This document shows positions 49,246 to 58,464 of a DNA stretch of 64,000 bases, piece after piece. The DNA is from Thiocystis violacea (GTDB lineage Bacteria > Pseudomonadota > Gammaproteobacteria > Chromatiales > Chromatiaceae), in assembly GCF_016583575.1 (NCBI RefSeq), contig NZ_NRRG01000020.1, positions 1 to 64,000 of the forward strand, read 5' to 3'. The translations under genes and the position numbers were made by a program. Positions within the stretch are counted from its first letter, which is position 1; every line of letters begins with the position of its first letter. The notes below the pieces were generated by a model, which saw nothing but the letters and a program-made list of their open reading frames with translations, ran no database searches and had not been told where the DNA came from.

Positions 49246-50284
49246 GGGCGGGAGCTTCCTCGCGGGGAAATCCATAGGGCGGTTCTTGCAGGCCGAGTAC
49301 GGGGCCGTTCTCGCCCAGTCTGACCTCTCCGTTCTCGGCGGCCGAGATTTCGGCGACGACCAGTAGGGCCTGGCGGCCGCCCGCGAGCGGGCTGGCGTCG
49401 ACCACGCGGCCACTGGCCTGCTGCGAGGTGCTGGAGGCGGAGAACAGTTCGTCGCCCGGCTGGGGTGGCGTGTCCGTCTCGACTTCGGCCAGATACATGC
49501 GCCGCTTGAGCTTGCCGAGGAACTGCATCCTGGCCACCACCTCCTGACCCGTGTAGCAGCCCTTGTGGAAGCTCACGCCGTCGATCAGATGCATGTTCGT
49601 CATCTGGGGGACGAACGCCTCGACCGTTTGGTTGTAGACCGTCGGGAGGCCGGCCTGGATGTCGAGCAGGGTCCAGTCCTGGGCGTTGGCCGGCGCGGCC
49701 TGGGTGGCGAGGGCCTCCCAAAGCCGGACCATCGCGGTAACTGGTCCGAGAATCTCGAAACGCGGCGTGGGACCGGGAACGCGGACCAGGAAGACGTCTC
49801 CGGCGGCGGCCAGATCGTTGTCGCGCTCGGGGGTCGGTAGCTCCTGCTCGGCGAGCCATTCTGGCGCGCGGTCACCGGCGAGGCCGATGCGAACGAGCTC
49901 GTCGCTGGCATCGCTCAAGGTGACCTTGGCGCGCAGGACGAACATGCGAAGACGCTTGATGATGTCGGGCAGGCGCTCGGCCGGGGTCTGGAGATAGATG
50001 ACGTCTCCCAGCTTCATGACCCGAAAGGCCGCCAGCATTCGCCCCTTCTGGCTGCAATGTCCGCTGAGCTGAGTGTGGGCTTCGGATAGCTCGCGGATAT
50101 CGTTGGTGAGCTGTCCTTGAAGGAAGCTGGCCGCGTCCTCACCGCGCACGGCGATCAATCCGAGATGGGAGAGATCGAACAGCCGGTTATCGGTGGGCGC
50201 CGTCGGTTCCGGAAACCGGACTCGCCCATCGGGGTCGACCCGAGCCGTGCCTGTGGTGAGGAAATCTCGCCATGAATTCGTCAT
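49241..50284 (-). CDS. ygfZ: Folate-binding Fe-S repair protein YgfZ
   Basis: A 347-residue tetrahydrofolate-dependent protein that supports iron-sulfur enzyme integrity under oxidative stress. It has the GcvT-like fold and the diagnostic motif KGCYTGQEVVARM (about 240). I start at the ATG at 50284 (MTNSWRDFL), where the family begins; the frame is open 61 codons further. Its TAG stop is in the right arm of the palindromic element, and the last residues (EEAPAP) may be altered by that insertion. Confidence 0.92.
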   Translation of the reverse strand: MTNSWRDFLTTGTARVDPDGRVRFPEPTAPTDNRLFDLSHLGLIAVRGEDAASFLQGQLTNDIRELSEAHTQLSGHCSQKGRMLAAFRVMKLGDVIYLQTPAERLPDIIKRLRMFVLRAKVTLSDASDELVRIGLAGDRAPEWLAEQELPTPERDNDLAAAGDVFLVRVPGPTPRFEILGPVTAMVRLWEALATQAAPANAQDWTLLDIQAGLPTVYNQTVEAFVPQMTNMHLIDGVSFHKGCYTGQEVVARMQFLGKLKRRMYLAEVETDTPPQPGDELFSASSTSQQASGRVVDASPLAGGRQALLVVAEISAAENGEVRLGENGPVLGLQEPPYGFPREEAPAP

Positions 50285-50513
50285 GATATGGACCTCGAAA
50301 CGGATGGTGCCTGGAACCGGCGTCAGAACGGAACCGCTTGGCGGCGATTCTCGATGAAATCGCTCGGAATCGAAAGCCTGGAAGCGAACCCTGCCGAAGC
50401 GGGCGAAGACTGAGGATTCCCGAACGACATTCGCGTATCTTTCCACTTCACCCTTGGAAGTTCCCAAGCCGCGTGGCGCCGGTCCGGCGCTCGTGACAGG
50501 AGATGATAGCGTC

Positions 50514-52340
50514 TTGCCGACACATCAAGTGACACCGCCCCTTGACAGCCTGGTGCTCTACAAGGTCAGGCCCGCCCGCGTCGTTGGCGTCGGCGAGAAG
50601 ATAGAAATCGAGCTGGATGGTGGCCAGAGCAAGCGCGTTCGGCCGAAGGACATCGAACTGCTCCATCCAGGCCCCTTGCGCCACCTCTCGGAGCTGGCGC
50701 CCCAGGAGGGCGCGCCCACCGAGGCGTGGGAACTGCTGGAGGGCAGCGAGACGACCCTGAGGGATCTGGCCGAGCTGGCCTTCAACGACTTCACTCCGGC
50801 GACCGCCTGGGCGGCCTGGCAGTTGGTCGCCGAGGGTCTGGCCTTCACCGGCACGCCGGGGGCCATTCAGGCGCGCTGTCGCGAGGTGGTCGAACGCGAG
50901 CGGGCCGAGCGTGCCGCCAAGGAGGCCGCCGAGCGCGACTGGCAGTCCTTCCTGGAGCGCATGAAGGCCGCGCGGCCGGCCCCCCACGACAGCCATCGAC
51001 TCGGCGAGGTCGAGCGTCTGGCCCTCGGCCGGTCCGAGCACAGTCGCGTGCTGGAGGCGCTCGGGCATCAACAGACGCCGGAAAACGCCCAGCGCGCGCT
51101 GATCCAGGTCGGCTACTGGCGGCCTCACCATAATCCGCATCCGATCCGATGTGGCGCGCCGGTCGGAGATATCGCGCTACCCGTACCGGATCTACCCGAG
51201 GAGGAGCGTCTCGACCTGACGCATCTGCCGGCCTATGCCATCGACGATGAGGGTAATCAGGATCCGGACGATGCCTTGAGTCTGGATGGCGAGCGGCTGT
51301 GGGTGCATGTCGCCGACGTCGCCGCGCTGGTGACGCCGGATAGCGAGCTGGAACGCGAAGCGAGGGCGCGCGGGGCGAACCTCTATCTGCCCGAGGGGGT
51401 CGTGAACATGCTGCCCTCCGCAGTGACCGAGCGTCTCGGGTTGGGCCTGCATGAGGTGTCTCCCGCCCTGTCGTTCGGCCTGCGTTGTGGCGACGCCGGC
51501 GAGATCCTGGATATCGAGGTCCATCGCACCTGGGTCCGTGTCACGCGCCTGAGCTACGAGGCGGTCGAGCAACGGCTGGACGAGGAGCCCTTCGCCGCCT
51601 TGCGCGCCATCACCGACCGCTTTCGCGCCCGGCGTTCCGCCTCCGGGGCCAGCCGCCTGGCCCTGCCCGAGGTCAGCGTGCGTGTCGAGGATGGGCAGGT
51701 CAGGATCCGGCCGCTGCCACGCCTCGGAAGCCGGGAATTGGTCACGGACGCCATGTTGATGGCGGGCGAGGCGACGGCGCGTTTCTGTCTGGAGCAGGGC
51801 CTCCCGATCCCTTTCGCGGTTCAGCCGCCACCCGACAAGACCGAGGAGACCCTGGACCTGGCGGCCATGTATGCCAGGCGCCGCTGCTTCAAGCCGACCA
51901 AGCTCTCGCTCGATCCCGATCCACACGCCAGTCTTGGTCTTGAACTCTACACGCGCACGACCAGTCCACTGCGCCGTTACTCGGATCTATTGGTCCATCA
52001 GCAGATCCGCGCCTGGCTCAAGGGCGATTCCGCGCTCGACCGGCCGGGGGTCGTGGAGCGTATCGGCGCGGCCGAGGCCGCGTCCGTGGCGGTGCGACGC
52101 GGAGAACGACTCTCCAATCAGCATTGGAAGCTGGTGTATCTGAAGAACAATCCGGGCTGGAAGGGGGCCGGCGTGGTGGTGGCCGTGGAAGAGCGCAAGG
52201 CCGTTTTGTTGCTGCCGGAACTGGCGCTGGAGACGCGCGTGCGTGTCCGCGAGGAGGTCACGCTCAACCAGCGGCTCGGGATCACCCTGAATGAGGTCGA
52301 TATCCCAGATCTGAGCGCGAGCTTTCGAATTCTGGGATGA
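50514..52340 (+). CDS. RNase II/RNB-family exoribonuclease
   Basis: About 608 residues. A central RNB domain (about 230-530) has the catalytic acidic cluster in YAIDDEGNQDPDDALSLDG and the TSPLRRYSDLLVHQQI block. The N-terminal half differs from E. coli RNase II and resembles the shorter proteobacterial RNB proteins; a weak S1-like tail follows. It should degrade RNA 3' to 5'. The start is uncertain: I prefer the TTG at 50514, with AGGAG about 10 bases upstream, over the TTG at 50454. It is divergent from ygfZ. Confidence 0.87.
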   Translation: MPTHQVTPPLDSLVLYKVRPARVVGVGEKIEIELDGGQSKRVRPKDIELLHPGPLRHLSELAPQEGAPTEAWELLEGSETTLRDLAELAFNDFTPATAWAAWQLVAEGLAFTGTPGAIQARCREVVERERAERAAKEAAERDWQSFLERMKAARPAPHDSHRLGEVERLALGRSEHSRVLEALGHQQTPENAQRALIQVGYWRPHHNPHPIRCGAPVGDIALPVPDLPEEERLDLTHLPAYAIDDEGNQDPDDALSLDGERLWVHVADVAALVTPDSELEREARARGANLYLPEGVVNMLPSAVTERLGLGLHEVSPALSFGLRCGDAGEILDIEVHRTWVRVTRLSYEAVEQRLDEEPFAALRAITDRFRARRSASGASRLALPEVSVRVEDGQVRIRPLPRLGSRELVTDAMLMAGEATARFCLEQGLPIPFAVQPPPDKTEETLDLAAMYARRRCFKPTKLSLDPDPHASLGLELYTRTTSPLRRYSDLLVHQQIRAWLKGDSALDRPGVVERIGAAEAASVAVRRGERLSNQHWKLVYLKNNPGWKGAGVVVAVEERKAVLLLPELALETRVRVREEVTLNQRLGITLNEVDIPDLSASFRILG

Positions 52341-52472
52341 GCGAGCCCCGAGTTTCGGATTCATTGACCTGGGTCAGTGAGGCGGTTCCGGCCGGCCTTT
52401 ACCCTCATGGCCTTCATGGATGTTCCGAGGGATCCTGGCGGATCAAGCCTGGATTGCTTCGCCTAGCCTCGA

Positions 52473-52507
52473 CGCGGGACTTGGACCGGAGGGGTCCAAG
52501 CCCCGCG
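52473..52507. terminator. Strong hairpin between convergent genes
   Basis: CGCGGGACTTGGACC pairs with GGTCCAAGCCCCGCG (one mismatch) around a short loop, in the 224-base gap between the RNB and DUF882 stop codons. No T-tract. The rest of the gap shows no gene. Confidence 0.65.
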
Positions 52508-52564
52508 AGAAGTTCGGGCTTGAGTGGTTGCCGCGTGGCGGTCGTCTCGGCTAGGGGGCTCGTC

Positions 52565-53107
52565 TCAAGCGCCCCACTTTCGCACGTTACCCGTGTCCAG
52601 GTGGACAAAATCCGAACGGCTGTAATAACCCACGCCGCCACGACCGAGAGCCACGGCGGCATTGCCAACGCGTCGTATCGAGGAGCCGGGCAAGCGGATA
52701 TCGATCGCTTGTCCCCTGAGGTGGAGGCTGTTCCTGGCGACGCCCGAGGAGGTGCGCCTGAGCTTGGTGTTGGTGGCGGGCGAGCGATAGGCGCTGATGA
52801 CGTTGAACCGTGCGTCCGGTTCGTCTAGCGAGAGCTTGAGGTCGTAGAGCAGATCGAACAGTCTGGGATCCATCGCGGTGGCGTCGCCGGTGCGGAAATC
52901 CCTGAAGAATTGGTTGAGTCTTTGAATCGCGGGGCGCTGGTAGACTTCGCCGATCCGGTAAGTGATATCGATCCGATCCTCGGTGTGCATGTGATAGAAC
53001 GAGAGAACACGCGGACGATCAATGATTCGTCTGGAGAAAATGGAAGAGGCGGCGACGGGTGACGTGGCGGCGGATAGGGCAAGCCCCAGGAAATAACGTC
53101 GATTCAT
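52565..53107 (-). CDS. DUF882/YcbK-type M15 peptidase-like protein
   Basis: A 180-residue exported protein. NRRYFLG near the N-terminus fits a twin-arginine signal. The mature part matches DUF882 (YcbK/MepK-like): RVLSFYHMHTEDRID, SAYRSPATNTKLRRTSSGVA, NSLHLRGQAIDIRLPG and DFVHLDTG. H and D of HLRGQAID and the last H of FVHLD are expected zinc ligands. MepK cleaves meso-DAP-meso-DAP cross-links; the same wall-trimming role is likely here. Confidence 0.88.
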   Translation of the reverse strand: MNRRYFLGLALSAATSPVAASSIFSRRIIDRPRVLSFYHMHTEDRIDITYRIGEVYQRPAIQRLNQFFRDFRTGDATAMDPRLFDLLYDLKLSLDEPDARFNVISAYRSPATNTKLRRTSSGVARNSLHLRGQAIDIRLPGSSIRRVGNAAVALGRGGVGYYSRSDFVHLDTGNVRKWGA

Positions 53108-53454
53108 GTTCCCCCCGGTACATTTGTGACGTTAGCGATCGTTTGAGGTTTGGATTATAGTTGGCGCCTTAGCGAAAGCAATGAAAATTTGCTTCGAGTC
53201 AATTCTAGGACGGGCTTAATCCCAGGGGCAAGGAGAATGTCATAAAGGATTGGATTTCAAGCAAAGTAATAGCGAACTTCATAAATCGGGTGATCGCGCT
53301 TTAAGTAACTTTAGGATCAGGGGTTTTTTGTCTTGGCGGACTTGTGGACGGCGGCCGGATGCCTTTTTCATGAACGGCCGGCGCCGGGTTCGCTGCTTCC
53401 TCGCTCGAATTGAACTATGATGCTTGCGATCGTCGAATTATTGGGGGGTGATGG
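53108..53454. other. Divergent intergenic region, no gene seen
   Basis: 347 bases between the leftward DUF882 gene and the rightward transglycosylase. It is more AT-rich than its surroundings (53180-53330) and must hold two promoters, but I cannot assign boxes. No protein-like frame or clear RNA fold. Confidence 0.5.
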
Positions 53455-54135
53455 ATGTACGCAATGCTGAGAACGTCATTGCTGATCGGGGCCGTGGCGG
53501 TCGCCGCCTGGGGGTCGGCGCGCGCCGACATCTACAAATACGTCGACGGCTCGGGCAATGTCTACTTCACGGACACGCCGCTGAAGGGGAGCCGTTACCA
53601 GTTGGAGTGGCATCGCGAGGCCAGGAAGCTGGTGCGCGAGAGCGACCGGCGCAATATCGCCGCGCGTGGGCGTGTCATCACGGGCAAATCGGTCGCGATG
53701 GGCAAATCCCAGGCGCAGCGGCGCTCCACCTACAACGATCTCGTTCACGCCAACGCGCGGCGCTACGGGCTCTCTCCGGCCTTGCTGCACGCCGTGATTC
53801 GTGCCGAATCCGCCTATAATCCCTCCGCCGTGTCGCGGGCGGGCGCCCAGGGCCTCATGCAGCTGATGCCCGGAACCGCCGCGCGCTACGGTGTCAAGGA
53901 CAGCTTCAATCCCGTGGAAAACGTCCGCGGGGGCGCCGCTTACCTGCGTTTCCTGCTGGATATGTTCGATCAGGACGTCAAACTGGCGCTCGCGGGATAC
54001 AACGCGGGTGAGGGGGCGGTGCTCAAGCACGGTCGCCAGATTCCGCCCTATGCCGAGACCCAGGCTTACGTCCGCAAGGTTCTTCAATACTACTCGGCCG
54101 AACGGCCATCCACCCTCGCGATGTCGGTGCGCTGA
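53455..54135 (+). CDS. DUF4124 lytic transglycosylase
   Basis: A 226-residue exported murein lyase. A signal peptide (SLLIGAVAVAAWGSARA) precedes a DUF4124 segment (DIYKYVDGSGNVYFTDTP, about 25-45) and an SLT domain (about 95-215) with the catalytic Glu in VIRAESAYNPSAVS, then GAQGLMQLMPGTAARYGV and LALAGYNAGEGAV. The DUF4124-SLT fusion is common in gammaproteobacteria. Paired with the neighbouring DUF882 gene, it suggests a wall-remodelling locus. Confidence 0.92.
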   Translation: MYAMLRTSLLIGAVAVAAWGSARADIYKYVDGSGNVYFTDTPLKGSRYQLEWHREARKLVRESDRRNIAARGRVITGKSVAMGKSQAQRRSTYNDLVHANARRYGLSPALLHAVIRAESAYNPSAVSRAGAQGLMQLMPGTAARYGVKDSFNPVENVRGGAAYLRFLLDMFDQDVKLALAGYNAGEGAVLKHGRQIPPYAETQAYVRKVLQYYSAERPSTLAMSVR

Positions 54136-54160
54136 CGCCCGCGCGCGCCCACGCCGCGGC

Positions 54161-54379
54161 TCAATCCTCTCCGATGACGCGCGTATCGCGTGGCGTGGAG
54201 AGGAGTTTTTCCGCTTCTCCCTGCTGTCTCGCGTAGATCAGCCGGTATTCGACTCCATTCTCGCGTGGCTCGTTCTGGCGCCGGGCGCGCACGATCTCGC
54301 GCGCTTGCTGATACTGCTCGACGGTGTCGAGGTGTTCGAGCTGGCGTGGGGGCGAAATCTTGTAAACGAAATAGGGCAT
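54161..54379 (-). CDS. Conserved 72-aa hypothetical protein
   Basis: MPYFVYKISPPRQLEHLDTV opens a small, charged, probably cytoplasmic protein with a helical middle (QQAREIVRARRQ) and the ending RLIYARQQGEAEKLLSTPRD. I recognise the pattern from short proteins of unknown function in sulfur-oxidising gammaproteobacteria, but no activity is known. The ATG at 54379 is preceded by GGAAC; the frame stays open to 54508. It is convergent with the transglycosylase. Confidence 0.7.
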   Translation of the reverse strand: MPYFVYKISPPRQLEHLDTVEQYQQAREIVRARRQNEPRENGVEYRLIYARQQGEAEKLLSTPRDTRVIGED

Positions 54380-54808
54380 GTTCTTGGTTCCTTTGGGAAT
54401 AGGCTCCGACGTGCCGTTGCGCGCCGGACTCGACTCGGGGCGAACGGAACACAGGTCGGCAATTCTAACGCAATCGCCCGCCCGCGAGTCCGATCGCTGT
54501 CCGTGCAATATTTTGTTGGATCCATAAGTACATCCTTGTAAAGGTCGGCGGCCAGCGTGTTAAGGTTCCGGCGCGGCGGCATCCATGTCGTTGCGACGAC
54601 CGTTGACGGTTGAGCCGCGACCGCCATCCCGGTGCGCCTGACTCCGGGATGCGCGGGTCCGTCGATCAACCAAGTCGACCAATGGAGGTTGGGGTGGGCC
54701 GCCGCGACGCGGCCACCTCGACTCGAAATCACTTCAAGAATCCGTCTCATCCATTTTGCTCGCTCGGTGCCGGCGGGCTTGCGATGAAGCCGAGAGGAGA
54801 GACAGACG
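54380..54808. other. Long leader/intergenic region before sat
   Basis: 429 bases with no convincing gene. The half nearer sat holds hairpins: CATCCCGG / CCGGGATG (54625-54651) and a GGTGGGCCGC / GCGGCCACC pair (about 54692-54717). These may structure a long sat leader. The half nearer 54380 holds the promoter of the 72-aa gene. A good ribosome site (GAGGAG) precedes the sat ATG. Confidence 0.45.
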
Positions 54809-55996
54809 ATGATCAAACCCGTGGGTTCCGATGTCCTCAAGCCGTTGTTCGTCTACGATCCGGAACAGCACCATGCGCTGATGCGTGAGGCGGAGACCTT
54901 GCCCCAGATCCTCATCAGTTCCCAGGCGGCCGGGAACGCGGTCATGATGGGCGGCGGCTATTTCAGTCCGCTCACAGGCTTCATGAATCTGGCTGATGCC
55001 CTGAGCGTGGCCGAGACCATGCGCACGACCGATGGGCTGTTCTTCCCGGTGCCGATCCTCTGTCTGCTGGAAGATGTCGAGGCCATCCGGGGGGCCGCGC
55101 GCATCGCCTTGCGCGATCCGAACATGGAAGGTCACCCGGTGCTGGCGGTGATGGACGTCGAGGCCATCGAACCGGTCTCGGACGCCCAGATGGCGCTGAT
55201 GACCGAGAAGGTCTATCGCACCCTGGATCCCGAGCATCCAGGCGTCGCCGCCTTCAATGGTCAGGGGCGGCACGCCGTCTCCGGCCCGATCCAGGTGCTG
55301 CATTTTTCCTACTTCCAGGACGATTTTCCGGATACCTTCCGTACCGCCGTGGAGATTCGCAACGAGATCGCGGAACGTGGCTGGAAGCGGATCGTCGCCT
55401 TCCAGACCCGCAACCCCATGCATCTGGCCCATGAGGAGTTGTGCCACATGGCCATGGACCGGCTCGATTGCGACGGTCTGGTCATTCACATGCTGCTCGG
55501 CAAGCTCAAGGCGGGCGACATCCCGGCGCCGGTGCGCGATGCCTCCATCCGTAAGATGGTGGAGCTCTATTTCGCGCCCAACAGCGCCATGGTGACGGGC
55601 TACGGGTTCGACATGCTCTACGCCGGACCGCGCGAGGCGGTGCTCCATGCCTATTTCCGTCAGAACATGGGCGCCACCCATTTCATCATCGGCCGCGATC
55701 ATGCGGGTGTCGGCGATTACTATGGCGCCTTCGACGCCCAGACCATCTTCGAGGACGAGGTTCCGGAAGGTGCGATGGAGATCGAGATTTTCAAGGCGGA
55801 TCACACCGCCTACTCGAAAAAGCTCAACCGGGTCGTGATGATGTGCGAGGCGCCGGATCACACCAAGGAGGATTTCGTGCTGCTCTCCGGCACCAAGGTA
55901 CGCGAACTGCTCGGAAGCGGGATCGCGCCGCCTCCCGAGTTCTCGCGCCCGGAGGTTGCCCGGATCCTCATGGATTACTATCAGTCGTTGGACTAA
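54809..55996 (+). CDS. sat: ATP sulfurylase (dissimilatory type)
   Basis: A 395-residue homo-oligomeric Sat. In sulfur oxidisers it turns adenosine 5'-phosphosulfate and pyrophosphate into sulfate and ATP. Catalytic blocks QTRNPMHLAHE (199-209) and GRDHAGVG (295-302) are intact, with no fused APS kinase domain. It differs from the assimilatory CysDN enzyme. In purple sulfur bacteria sat often adjoins aprMBA; no apr genes lie in this window. It is followed by a hairpin and the convergent pentapeptide gene. Confidence 0.95.
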   Translation: MIKPVGSDVLKPLFVYDPEQHHALMREAETLPQILISSQAAGNAVMMGGGYFSPLTGFMNLADALSVAETMRTTDGLFFPVPILCLLEDVEAIRGAARIALRDPNMEGHPVLAVMDVEAIEPVSDAQMALMTEKVYRTLDPEHPGVAAFNGQGRHAVSGPIQVLHFSYFQDDFPDTFRTAVEIRNEIAERGWKRIVAFQTRNPMHLAHEELCHMAMDRLDCDGLVIHMLLGKLKAGDIPAPVRDASIRKMVELYFAPNSAMVTGYGFDMLYAGPREAVLHAYFRQNMGATHFIIGRDHAGVGDYYGAFDAQTIFEDEVPEGAMEIEIFKADHTAYSKKLNRVVMMCEAPDHTKEDFVLLSGTKVRELLGSGIAPPPEFSRPEVARILMDYYQSLD

Positions 55997-56019
55997 ATGG
56001 CCGATTCGTAAGCGATCGA

Positions 56020-56053
56020 TGAGCCGCCAAGGTTGCGAAACCAAGGCGGCTCA
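56020..56053. terminator. Bidirectional hairpin after sat
   Basis: TGAGCCGCC pairs with GGCGGCTCA, with an inner GGTT / AACC stem around GCGA and an AA-AA bulge. It lies 23 bases after the sat stop and 10 before the stop of the convergent pentapeptide gene; a TTTT run follows on the plus strand at 56057-56060. Confidence 0.75.
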
Positions 56054-56063
56054 CACTTTTGGG

Positions 56064-56918
56064 CTATCTGAGGTTTTTCTTGTATGAAGGCACGGCGGCG
56101 TGACGCGCCTTGGAGAAATTCGCGAACTCCATGGTGACGCTGGCGAGTTCGACGCCCGAGAAGTCCGCATTGGTGACATCCGCTCGATGCAGGATGGCGC
56201 CGCCGAGGATGGCGTTGGTGAGATCGGCGTCGGTCAGATTGGCGTGACGCAGGTTGGTATCCTGGGCCGAGATGCCGCGCAGCCTGGCGCCGCCGAGGTC
56301 CGCTCCTTCCAGATTGGCCAGATTGATGACGGTGAAGCCGTCGGGCGTGGTGCTGGTTAGGTCGGCCCGGCGCAGGCTGGCGCGGACCAGATTGGCGTCG
56401 TTGAGATGGCCGTCGCGCAGGTCCGCGCCGTCGAGGTTGGCCTCGCGCAGATTGGCCTTGATGAGGAGCGCCTTAACGGCCGTCACCCGGCACAGATCGC
56501 TCCCATGGAAATCCGTGCCGCGCATGTCCGCGTGACTCAGGTTGGCGCCCCGCAGGCGGGCGAAACGGATCTCCGCTCCGCGTAGATCCGCATGGATCAG
56601 GCGCGCCTCGGAGAGATTCGCTCCGTTGAGCATGGCCGCGCGCGAGGGGAGTTCCGAGCCGAGCCGGGCGCGCGATAGATCCGCCGAACCGAGGTCGGCA
56701 TCCTTCAGATGCGCTCCGATCAGGATGGCGTCGACCAGACGCGCGCCCTGGAGGCAGGCGCCAGTGAGGTCGCTGGAGCTCAGGTCGGCCCCGCTCAGAT
56801 CCGCTCCGCGCAGGTCCGCGCCGTCCAACCGCATGTCCCGCAAATCCGCGCCGACGAGCGAGTCGGCCTCGATGGTTTCCAGAACCTCTCCCGTCTCGCG
56901 ATGCTTGATCTCGACCAT
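56064..56918 (-). CDS. Pentapeptide-repeat protein
   Basis: A 284-residue protein made almost wholly of A(D/N)LxG-type pentapeptide repeats, from about residue 24 (LVGADLRDMRLDGADLRGAD) to about 270. Such repeats fold as a right-handed quadrilateral beta-helix. The first 20 residues (MVEIKHRETGEVLETIEADS) form a small cap. No signal peptide or membrane segment. Some family members protect DNA gyrase, but nothing here shows that; function unknown. Confidence 0.88.
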   Translation of the reverse strand: MVEIKHRETGEVLETIEADSLVGADLRDMRLDGADLRGADLSGADLSSSDLTGACLQGARLVDAILIGAHLKDADLGSADLSRARLGSELPSRAAMLNGANLSEARLIHADLRGAEIRFARLRGANLSHADMRGTDFHGSDLCRVTAVKALLIKANLREANLDGADLRDGHLNDANLVRASLRRADLTSTTPDGFTVINLANLEGADLGGARLRGISAQDTNLRHANLTDADLTNAILGGAILHRADVTNADFSGVELASVTMEFANFSKARHAAVPSYKKNLR

Positions 56919-57059
56919 TGAGCCTGTCCTCCGAATCTGGTTCGCTGCTTTATCTTGATCGGCGTACGTCCGGCAAATGTATCATCTAGCCGGGGTCCAT
57001 TCTCGGTGCCGCGCCACCGGAACCCCGGACAACAAACGACCATTCGGAGGAGTGCCTTG

Positions 57060-58337
57060 ATGAAGATCGAAACCCTGGCCATCCATGCTGGCTTCGAGCC
57101 CGATCCCACCACCAAGTCGGTGGCCACGCCCATCTATCAGACCACCAGCTACGCCTTCGACGACACCCAGCACGGCGCCGATCTCTTCGACCTCAAGGTG
57201 GCGGGCAACATTTACACCCGCATGATGAATCCGACCAGCGACGTGCTGGAGAAGCGTTCGGCGGCGCTGGAGGGCGGCATCGGCGCCCTGGCGCTGGCCT
57301 CGGGGATGGCGGCCGTCACTAACTCGATCTTCACCATCGCCCAGGCCGGCGACAACATCGTCGCGGTCTCGACCCTCTATGGCGGCAGCTACAATCTCTT
57401 CGCCCACACACTGCCGCGACTCGGGATCCAGGTGCGCTTCGCCGCGCCCAACGACATCGCGGGCATGGCCGCCCAGATCGACGCCAAGACCAAGGCGGTT
57501 TTTTGTGAATCCATCGGCAACCCGGCCGGCAATGTCGCGGACATCCAGGCGATCGCCGACATGGCCCACGCCCATGGCGTGCCGCTGATCGTCGACAACA
57601 CGGTGCCGACGCCCTATCTGTGCCGCCCCTTCGAGCATGGCGCCGACATCATCGTCCATGCCCTGACCAAGTACATGGGCGGCCATGGAACCTCGATCGG
57701 CGGGGTGCTGGTCGACTCGGGCAAGTTCCCCTGGGCCGAGCACGCCGCGCGTTTCCCCATGCTCAACGAGCCGGACATCTCCTACCATGGCGTGGTCTAT
57801 ACCGAGGCGCTGGGCGCCGCCGCTTACATCGCGCGTGCCCGTGTGGTGCCGCTGCGCAACATGGGCGCGGCTATTTCGCCCTTTAACAGCTTCCTGATCC
57901 TGCAAGGCATCGAGACGCTGCCGGTGCGCATGGACCGCCACTGCGAGAACGCCATCGCCGTGGCCGAATACCTCAAGGCGCATCCGAAGGTGGAATGGGT
58001 GCGCTATGCCGGTCTGCCGGACAGCCCGGACTATCCGCTGATCCAGAAATACATGGACGGCGCCAAGGCGAGTTCCATCCTCTCCTTCGGTATCAAGGGC
58101 GGGATTGAGGCCGGCACGCGCTTCATCGACGCCCTCAAGCTCGCGGTGCGGCTGGTCAATATCGGCGACGCCAAGACGCTTGCCTGTCATCCGGCGACTA
58201 CCACGCACCGCCAGCTCTCCCCGGCGGAACTGGCGCGCGCCGGGGTGTCCGAGGATCTGATCCGGCTGTCGATCGGTATCGAGCACATCGACGACATCAT
58301 CGCCGATCTGGATCAGGCGCTGGCCGCCGCCGGTTAG
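57060..58337 (+). CDS. metY: O-acetylhomoserine sulfhydrylase
   Basis: A 425-residue PLP enzyme of the Cys/Met metabolism family, most like O-acetylhomoserine aminocarboxypropyltransferase, which adds sulfide to O-acetylhomoserine. The PLP lysine is in the HALTKYMGGHGTSIGG block; VDNTVPTPYLCRPFEHGAD and the TTHRQLSPAELARAGVSEDLIRLSIGIE region (about 385-412) are typical. GGAGG lies about 9 bases before the ATG at 57060. A hairpin (56990-57028) sits in the leader. Methionine gamma-lyase is a less likely alternative. Confidence 0.92.
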   Translation: MKIETLAIHAGFEPDPTTKSVATPIYQTTSYAFDDTQHGADLFDLKVAGNIYTRMMNPTSDVLEKRSAALEGGIGALALASGMAAVTNSIFTIAQAGDNIVAVSTLYGGSYNLFAHTLPRLGIQVRFAAPNDIAGMAAQIDAKTKAVFCESIGNPAGNVADIQAIADMAHAHGVPLIVDNTVPTPYLCRPFEHGADIIVHALTKYMGGHGTSIGGVLVDSGKFPWAEHAARFPMLNEPDISYHGVVYTEALGAAAYIARARVVPLRNMGAAISPFNSFLILQGIETLPVRMDRHCENAIAVAEYLKAHPKVEWVRYAGLPDSPDYPLIQKYMDGAKASSILSFGIKGGIEAGTRFIDALKLAVRLVNIGDAKTLACHPATTTHRQLSPAELARAGVSEDLIRLSIGIEHIDDIIADLDQALAAAG

Positions 58338-58418
58338 CACCGCTTCTGGAAAACTCGATCGCCGCTTCCGTATCGTCGCCAGCGCCATCGGTCTGAATAC
58401 CAACAAGTAATCGAGATC

Positions 58419-58459
58419 CGCCCGCCGCTAACCGCCACTTCAGCGGCGAGTGGCGGGCG
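58419..58459. terminator. Hairpin between metY and purL
   Basis: CGCCCGCC (58419-58426) pairs with GGCGGGCG (58452-58459); inner pairs CGCCGCT / AGCGGCG and CCGCCACT / AGTGGCGG allow alternative folds. It lies between convergent stop codons and could end both transcripts. Confidence 0.65.
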
Positions 58460-58464
58460 AGTCT

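Noticed and set aside
56919-57059. SAM-type riboswitch before metY
   Set aside because: Only one hairpin is present; the conserved cores of SAM-I, SAM-II or SAH switches are not visible.
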